A DNA stretch of 64,000 bases from Curtobacterium flaccumfaciens pv. betae (GTDB taxonomy: Bacteria; Actinomycetota; Actinomycetes; Actinomycetales; Microbacteriaceae): NCBI RefSeq assembly GCF_026241855.1, contig NZ_JAPJDC010000001.1:248001-312000 (forward strand), given 5' to 3'. This document shows positions 59,745 through 64,000 of this stretch, one piece after another. The notes under the pieces are model-generated. The model made no database searches and had not been told where the DNA came from. It was given only the letters and a program-made list of their open reading frames with translations. Each line of letters starts with the position of its first letter. Position 1 is the first letter of the stretch. A program made the position numbers and the translations under genes.

Positions 59745-60500
59745 TCAGCGGCTGCGCCACCACCGCCGCGACCGCGACCGCGATCGCAGCCGTCGTGCCC
59801 ACCGGCGCACCGGGTTGGCCCGCCGGCCGTTCACGCGGAACGTGTGGAAGGCGCGTCGCGTCCGCACCCAGACGGACGGGAGGCCCGACAACGGTCGCGC
59901 GGACACCTGCACCGTGAGCACGGGGTCGGCCACCACCCGCCAGGCCGGGTCGAGCTGCATGCTCAGGTCGACGTCGTCGTGCACCTCGGCGTCGTCCCGG
60001 TGTGCTCGCCCCCCGACCGCGGCCCAGGTCGACCGGCGCATCGCCATGGCGGACCCGAACAACGGTGGGTGTCCGAGCGCACTCCACATCAGCACGAAGT
60101 ACGGGCCCATGTAGACGGCGTCCCACAGTCGGCGCACCACGGGGCCGCCGTTCCGTGGTCGGCCCGGACCGGTGACCGCGACGACCTCGGGGTCGGCGAG
60201 CAGGCGGACGGCGTCGGCGATCCAGGACGGCGGTGGGACGGAGTCGGCATCGAGCCGCACGACGACGTCGCCGGACGCCCGGTCGTAGCCGCGCGCCGAG
60301 GCCCGGGCGATCCCGCGCACCGGCTCCGTGACCACGACCGCGCCGGCGTCCCGGGCGATCGCCGCGCTGTCGTCGGTGCTGCCGTTGTCGACCACGACGA
60401 CCTCGTCGGCCGGCCGGGTCTGGGCCGCGAGGGCGGCGAGGCACCGGCGCAGGTGCACGGCATCGTCCCGCACGGGGATCACGACCGAGACACGGGACAC
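59745..60500 (-). CDS. glycosyltransferase family 2 protein
   Basis: 251 residues. A GT2 Rossmann-like domain starts at VSVVIPVRDDAVHLRRCLAALAAQTRPADEVVVVDNGSTDDS, with the DxD-type motif VVRLDADSVPPP and the later VHDDVDLSMQLD (acid in the ED/DxD region). The C-terminal 35 residues are very Arg/Ser-rich (RWARRLRSRSRSRRWWRSR), probably a membrane-surface tail. There is no transmembrane helix. It may transfer a sugar onto a lipid or cell-wall carrier; donor and acceptor are unknown. The GTG start was chosen at the usual GT2 N-terminus; a TTG lies 12 bases upstream. Confidence 0.85.
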   Translation of the reverse strand: MSRVSVVIPVRDDAVHLRRCLAALAAQTRPADEVVVVDNGSTDDSAAIARDAGAVVVTEPVRGIARASARGYDRASGDVVVRLDADSVPPPSWIADAVRLLADPEVVAVTGPGRPRNGGPVVRRLWDAVYMGPYFVLMWSALGHPPLFGSAMAMRRSTWAAVGGRAHRDDAEVHDDVDLSMQLDPAWRVVADPVLTVQVSARPLSGLPSVWVRTRRAFHTFRVNGRRANPVRRWARRLRSRSRSRRWWRSR

Positions 60501-60646
60501 CCGTCGATCCAACCGGCTGTCGCCTGTGCGGATTGCCGAACCGCGTTTCCCGGTGATCCTGGGACAGGCCCAAGAGGGCACGGCGCAGGTTCGTTGCGAA
60601 ACGCCCCCGGTGCACGCCGGGGACGACGACAACCGGAAGGCCGACC

Positions 60647-61474
60647 ATGACCACGAACCCACCCGGGAACGACTCCGGGACGCCCATCCACGACCGCACC
60701 GCAGCCTCCGAGGGGCACGAGGTCGCCCCTGGCGTGACGGTGCCGTCGTACGCCAGCGGTACCCCCGCCGCGCGATCCACCGACCCCGGTGCGCCCCGGA
60801 CTTACGACCCGTACGGCGACAGCGCCGCCGAGGTGCCGTTCGACGCACCCCTCGACGCCGTCCCGGCCGACGAGCAGCTCCCCGCCGTCCCGTCAGCCGC
60901 GTCCGCCGGCATCGTCAGCGGCTCCAGCGGCGCTGGCAGCTCCAGCGGCGATGGCAGCGGCTCCGGCAAGGCCGATGCTGCGAAGGGTGCCGCGCAGGAC
61001 GTCGCCGGCGATGCCAAGGAGAAGGCCGCAAACGTGGCGGGCACCGCCAAGGAGCAGGCGTCGAAGGTCGCCTCCGAGGCGACCGACCACGCCAAGCAGC
61101 TGTACGGCCAGGCGTCCGAGAACCTCAAGCAGCAGGCCGGCGAGCAGCAGCAGCGCGCTGCCGGCGGACTCCGCTCCCTCGGTGAGCAGCTCGGGCGCAT
61201 GGCTGAGAACGACGACGAGCAGGGTGTGGCCTCGAAGGTCGTCCGCGACCTGTCGGGCCGCGCGACCTCCGCCGCCGGGTTCCTCGAGAACCGCGACCCG
61301 GGCTCGCTGCTCGACGAGGTGAAGACCTTCGCCGCGAAGCGCCCCGGCGCCTTCATCGCGATCGCCGCGGGCGCGGGCCTGCTGGCCGGCCGCCTGACCA
61401 AAGCGCTCGCGACCGAGGTCAAGCACGAGAAGGAGGCCGGCGACGGCACGACCGGATCGGGGAGTGGCGTATGA
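60647..61474 (+). CDS. Ala/Lys-rich stress-type protein with C-terminal hydrophobic segment
   Basis: 275 residues, no named family. The first 90 residues are disordered (Pro/Ala/Ser). Residues 105-185 form a long amphipathic helix with a LEA-like heptad pattern (AKGAAQDVAGDAKEKAANVAGTAKEQASKVASEATDHAKQLYGQAS), and a helical segment near 240-258 (AFIAIAAGAGLLAGRL) inserts in the membrane. It starts a three-gene overlapping operon with the holin-like and DUF3618 genes, a common actinobacterial cassette. Confidence 0.75.
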   Translation: MTTNPPGNDSGTPIHDRTAASEGHEVAPGVTVPSYASGTPAARSTDPGAPRTYDPYGDSAAEVPFDAPLDAVPADEQLPAVPSAASAGIVSGSSGAGSSSGDGSGSGKADAAKGAAQDVAGDAKEKAANVAGTAKEQASKVASEATDHAKQLYGQASENLKQQAGEQQQRAAGGLRSLGEQLGRMAENDDEQGVASKVVRDLSGRATSAAGFLENRDPGSLLDEVKTFAAKRPGAFIAIAAGAGLLAGRLTKALATEVKHEKEAGDGTTGSGSGV

Positions 61475-61914
61475 GCCAGTCCGTCCCCGGCGCGACACCC
61501 CTGGGCGAACCGACGCCCGAGGAGCGCGCTGCGACCACACCGCTCGGTGAGCTGCTGTCCGACGTGTCGCGCGACCTCTCCAGCCTGTTCCGGCAGGAGG
61601 TCGCCCTCGCGAAGGCCGAGCTGACCGACTCCGCGAAGAAGGCCGGCAAGGCGGGCGGGATGTTCGGCGGCGCCGGACTCACCGCCGTGTTCGCCCTGCT
61701 GTTCCTGTCGATCGCCGCGTGGTGGGGCCTCGGTTACCTGATCGGCAACGCCTGGTCCGCCCTGATCATCGCGGTCGTCTACGCGATCGTCGCCGCGATC
61801 CTGGCCGTCCGCGGGCGCAAGGAGATCAAGGAGATCAAGGGCGCCCCGCAGACGGTCGAGACCGCCAAGGAAGTCCCCGAGACACTCAAGCCCAACACCG
61901 GGAGGAAGCCATGA
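61471..61914 (+). CDS. actinobacterial holin-superfamily (Holin-X/DUF1469) membrane protein
   Basis: 147 residues. TTPLGELLSDVSRDLSSLFRQEVALAKAELTDSAKKAGKAGGM is the family signature, followed by two membrane helices (about 72-95 and 100-118). The name phage holin is historical; these are host proteins and no phage genes are near. Its ATG overlaps the previous stop (ATGA), and its own stop overlaps the DUF3618 start. Confidence 0.88.
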   Translation: MSQSVPGATPLGEPTPEERAATTPLGELLSDVSRDLSSLFRQEVALAKAELTDSAKKAGKAGGMFGGAGLTAVFALLFLSIAAWWGLGYLIGNAWSALIIAVVYAIVAAILAVRGRKEIKEIKGAPQTVETAKEVPETLKPNTGRKP

Positions 61915-62483
61915 GCACCCCAGACGAGATCCGCGCCGACATCGAGCGCACCCGCGGCGAACTCGGCTCCGACGTCGACGCCCTCGCCGACAAGGTCAGC
62001 CCGTCGTCCATCGCCCACCGCCAGAGCGAGAAGGTGAAGGGCCGGTTCCAGGACGTCCGCGAGTCCGTGATGGGCGCGGCCCAGTCGGCCCGCTCGAGCG
62101 CCTCCGGTTCCGCCTCGGGCGCGACCGGCCAGGCGAAGGACGTCGCGCAGAAGGGCGTCGAGAAGGCGAAGGGCAACCCCCTGGCCGTCGGCCTCATCGC
62201 GTTCGGCGCCGGTTGGCTCGTGTCGTCGCTCCTGCCGACGACCGAGAAGGAAGAAGAGCTCGCCGGTGAGCTGAAGGACAAGGCTGCACCGCTCGTCGAC
62301 GAGGTCAAGGAGCAGGCGAAGGACGTCGGCTCGCAGCTCGGCGACGTGGCGAAGGAGCACGCGCAGGACCTCAAGGGGACCGCGCAGGACGCCGCGCAGG
62401 CGGTCAAGGGCGAGGCGCAGGGGGCCGCGTCCGACGTCAAGGACAACGCGCAGGGTGCGGCGGACGACGTCCGCAGCAGCTGA
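61911..62483 (+). CDS. DUF3618-domain protein
   Basis: 190 residues. The DUF3618 motif is at the N-terminus: DEIRADIERTRGELGSDVDALADKVSPSSI. A glycine-rich helix (GNPLAVGLIAFGAGWLVSSLLPT, about 85-107) is followed by a long Lys/Ala/Asp-rich helix with repeated AxDxKG units, similar to LEA or apolipoprotein. It completes the operon begun at 60647; GGAGGAA is its ribosome site. The three products probably act together at the membrane under stress. Confidence 0.9.
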   Translation: MSTPDEIRADIERTRGELGSDVDALADKVSPSSIAHRQSEKVKGRFQDVRESVMGAAQSARSSASGSASGATGQAKDVAQKGVEKAKGNPLAVGLIAFGAGWLVSSLLPTTEKEEELAGELKDKAAPLVDEVKEQAKDVGSQLGDVAKEHAQDLKGTAQDAAQAVKGEAQGAASDVKDNAQGAADDVRSS

Positions 62484-62497
62484 GCGGAACCCCGTGA

Positions 62498-62541
62498 CGG
62501 ACAGGAGGCGCGGTGCCAGCTGGCACCGCGCCTCCTGTCCG
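62498..62541. terminator. 44-bp perfect palindrome terminator
   Basis: CGGACAGGAGGCGCGGTGCCAG and its exact complement, 15 bases after the DUF3618 gene. It shares GGAGGCGCGGTGCC with the terminator at 39383. Confidence 0.85.
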
Positions 62542-62549
62542 TGACGCGG

Positions 62550-62555
62550 TAGCGT
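62550..62555 (+). promoter_or_regulatory. -10 box TAGCGT, leaderless start of MarR gene
   Basis: Seven bases before the ATG at 62563. Confidence 0.5.
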
Positions 62556-62562
62556 TCCGGGC

Positions 62563-62988
62563 ATGGACCCGATCGACGAGCTCGCTGCGGAGCTCCGACA
62601 GTCCATCGGCCGGGTCGTGCGTGCCGCACGACGCGAGGCGGACGCGCTGCCGGCCACCCACACCACCACCCTCGGGTTCCTGCACCGTGAGGGTCCGATG
62701 ACGATCGCGGAACTCGCGCGCCGCCGCGGGGTCAAGCACCAGGGGCAGTCCCGCACGGTCGGCGAACTGGCCGAGCTCGGCTACGTCGACCGGACGGCGT
62801 CGGACACCGACCGTCGAGCGTCGGTCATCCGGATCACGGACGCCGGCCGGGCCGCACTGCAGCGGGACACGGACGCCCGCACGGACTGGCTGGCCGACGC
62901 GATCCGCGAGGAGACCGATGCCGAGGAGCGTGCGCTGCTGCGCCGTCTGCCCGAGCTGTTCGAGCGCGTTGCGCGTCGGGCCGACTGA
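62563..62988 (+). CDS. MarR-family transcriptional regulator
   Basis: 141 residues. The winged helix reads MTIAELARRRGVKHQGQSRTVGELAELGYVDRTASDTDRRASVIRITDAGRAAL; the wing has DTDRRA, the MarR signature. The usual AxxLxxSxPT recognition helix is replaced by RRGVKHQGQSRTV. It precedes the MBL-fold hydrolase by 58 bases; the GTACA...TGTAC site in that spacer is its likely operator. Confidence 0.9.
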   Translation: MDPIDELAAELRQSIGRVVRAARREADALPATHTTTLGFLHREGPMTIAELARRRGVKHQGQSRTVGELAELGYVDRTASDTDRRASVIRITDAGRAALQRDTDARTDWLADAIREETDAEERALLRRLPELFERVARRAD

Positions 62989-63019
62989 ACGACCCCTCAC
63001 CTTCCCGGGAGCCCGAGAA

Positions 63020-63042
63020 GTACAACACGGCTGTACAGTTGT
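63020..63042. promoter_or_regulatory. GTACA-N7-TGTAC operator and promoter of MBL gene
   Basis: Symmetric halves GTACA (63020-63024) and TGTAC (63032-63036), with an outer ACAAC/GTTGT pair. It overlaps the -10 box TACAGT (63034-63039), which ends seven bases before the ATG at 63047. Confidence 0.55.
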
Positions 63043-63046
63043 GTGC

Positions 63047-63688
63047 ATGGAGTTGACGAAGTACAACCACGCCACCGTCGTCCTCGAGCAGGACGGCGTC
63101 ACCCTCGTCATCGACCCCGGGGTGTTCACGCCCGAGGCCGTCGACCTCGTCCGCGGAGCAGCGGGTGTCCTCGTCACGCACGACCACCCCGACCACTTCG
63201 ACATCGACGCCCTGCGCGCGGGACTCGCCGCCAACCCGGACCTCGTCGTCCGCGGTCCGGAGACCGTCGTCGAGCAGCTCGGCGAACACCACGGCCGGGT
63301 CCAAGCGGTGCACGCCGGCGACACGATCACCGTCGGACCGTTCTCCGTCCGGGTCTTCGGCGAGCAGCACGCGGTCATCCACCCCGACATCCCGTCCACC
63401 GCGAACGTCGGCTACCTGGTGGACGACGTGGTGTTCCACCCGGGCGACGCGTACCTCGAGCCCGGTGTCCCGGTGCCGACCCTGCTGCTGCCGACGAGCG
63501 GGCCGTGGACGAACACCGCCCAGGCCGTCGACTACGTGCGAGCCGTGGCGCCGGAGCGGGCCGTGCAGATCCACGAGGCGATGCTGAGCGACCTCGGCCA
63601 GCAGTCCGCCGCGCGGTTCCTCGGGCCTGACGGTCTCGGGCCGGTACCCGTCCTGATCCTGCCGGCGGGGGAGACGATCACCGTCTGA
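63047..63688 (+). CDS. MBL-fold metallo-hydrolase
   Basis: 213 residues, UlaG-like MBL fold. The metal motif HxHxDH is kept in modified form as VTHDHPDHFDIDALR (T-H-D-H-P-D-H). Later ligands are in GEQHAVIHPD and VVFHPGDAYLEPG (GD). The start TKYNHATVVLEQDGVTLVIDPG is typical of this family. It hydrolyses lactones, phosphodiesters or other esters; the substrate cannot be set. It is preceded by a MarR gene and its candidate operator. The promoter is leaderless (TACAGT, 63034-63039). Confidence 0.9.
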   Translation: MELTKYNHATVVLEQDGVTLVIDPGVFTPEAVDLVRGAAGVLVTHDHPDHFDIDALRAGLAANPDLVVRGPETVVEQLGEHHGRVQAVHAGDTITVGPFSVRVFGEQHAVIHPDIPSTANVGYLVDDVVFHPGDAYLEPGVPVPTLLLPTSGPWTNTAQAVDYVRAVAPERAVQIHEAMLSDLGQQSAARFLGPDGLGPVPVLILPAGETITV

Positions 63689-63742
63689 CGGACGCGGGCT
63701 GCCCCTGGGAGGCGATCCGGGCCTCCCGAGCAGCATGGTGGG

Positions 63743-64000
63743 ATGGCCGACGCACCCACGACAGCAGTCCTCTTCGACATCGACGGCACCCTCGCCGACT
63801 CGAACTACGCGCACATCGACGCGTGGTGGCGGGCGTTCCTGGCGGCGGGGGAGTCCGTCGACGCCTGGCGCATCCACCGCGCCATCGGGATGGACTCGGC
63901 GAAGCTGCTCGAGACGCTGCTGCCGGACGCGTCCCAGGAGACCCGCGACACCGCGAAGCAGTTCCACACCGCCTACTACGCCGAGCAGATGCCGCGGCTC
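63743..64000 (+). CDS. HAD-superfamily hydrolase, C-terminus cut by window edge
   Basis: The first 86 residues are visible. Motif I is AVLFDIDGTLADSNYAH (D-x-D-G-T), and the helical cap domain (HIDAWWRAFLAAGESVDAWRIHRAIGMDSAKLLETLL) resembles beta-phosphoglucomutase/phosphoglycolate phosphatase. The frame leaves the window open, so motifs II-III are not seen. The ATG at 63743 follows the MBL gene by 54 bases. Confidence 0.85.
   Translation, partial: MADAPTTAVLFDIDGTLADSNYAHIDAWWRAFLAAGESVDAWRIHRAIGMDSAKLLETLLPDASQETRDTAKQFHTAYYAEQMPRL

Noticed and set aside
61471..61914. Prophage remnant because of the phage-holin annotation
   Set aside because: The Holin-X/DUF1469 family is a common chromosomal envelope gene of actinobacteria, and no phage genes accompany it.

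Overview
The window is chromosomal DNA from a very high-GC actinobacterium, most likely a Microbacteriaceae member close to Curtobacterium. That rests on the gene repertoire (Rpf-LysM protein, LytR-CpsA-Psr proteins, SHOCT and DUF3618 proteins, DUF6314, a MrpA-MrpB fusion), near-universal G/C third positions, frequent GTG starts, 4-base ATGA/GTGA gene overlaps, and many promoters whose -10 box lies only 6-7 bases before the start codon (leaderless transcripts). No rRNA, tRNA, CRISPR array, transposase or phage structural gene was recognised. The genus is an inference.

Layout. 1-10 kb: a truncated YrdC/Sua5-like gene, an XRE regulator divergent from an SDR, a PoxB-type pyruvate oxidase, a PAP2 phosphatase, a MarR-controlled drug exporter, SoxR, a YdcF-type membrane protein, a DUF1801 protein and an aldo-keto reductase. 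10.15-10.9 kb: a 750-base gene-free stretch with long imperfect repeats, then an MFS exporter. 12.2-18.5 kb: a complete Mrp cation/proton antiporter operon (A/B fusion, C, D, E, F, G). 18.6-22.4 kb: two divergent SDRs, a GntR regulator, a DedA protein and an SMP-30 lactonase, probably for a sugar acid. 22.4-26 kb: RlmC, an Rpf-LysM protein with a structured leader (candidate c-di-AMP riboswitch), an LCP protein and a MarR/MMPL pair. 28.3-35.1 kb: GntR and IclR regulators, a secreted beta-helix protein, a large FAD oxidoreductase and an MHS transporter, which together look like a catabolic cluster. 35-43 kb: a second LCP protein, a nuclease/phosphatase-fold protein, a stress-type SDR, a TetR regulator, a ThrE-like exporter and OsmC.

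43.5-46.0 kb is a clear compositional outlier: a HEPN-domain gene overlapping an AAA/STAND-like NTPase gene, in DNA of much lower GC with atypical codons. It is the best candidate in the window for an undescribed, probably defence or toxin-like, acquired system.

46-64 kb: an alcohol dehydrogenase whose C-terminus is encoded by a tandem-repeat/hairpin element, gamma-glutamyltransferase, a lectin-M23 cell-wall protein, a sigma/membrane-protein pair, a TSUP transporter, an AlkD-like protein, a second dehydrogenase with an NAD-epimerase, two SHOCT proteins, DUF6314, a pentapeptide-repeat protein, a thioredoxin-reductase-like flavoprotein divergent from an XRE-cupin regulator, a glycosyltransferase, a three-gene envelope/stress operon, a MarR regulator, an MBL-fold hydrolase and a truncated HAD hydrolase.

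The intergenic DNA is unusually structured. Several families of related palindromes recur at gene ends: GGAGGC...GCCTCC terminators, GTGAGCAGAA hairpins, and a 19-bp-repeat plus hairpin element present twice.
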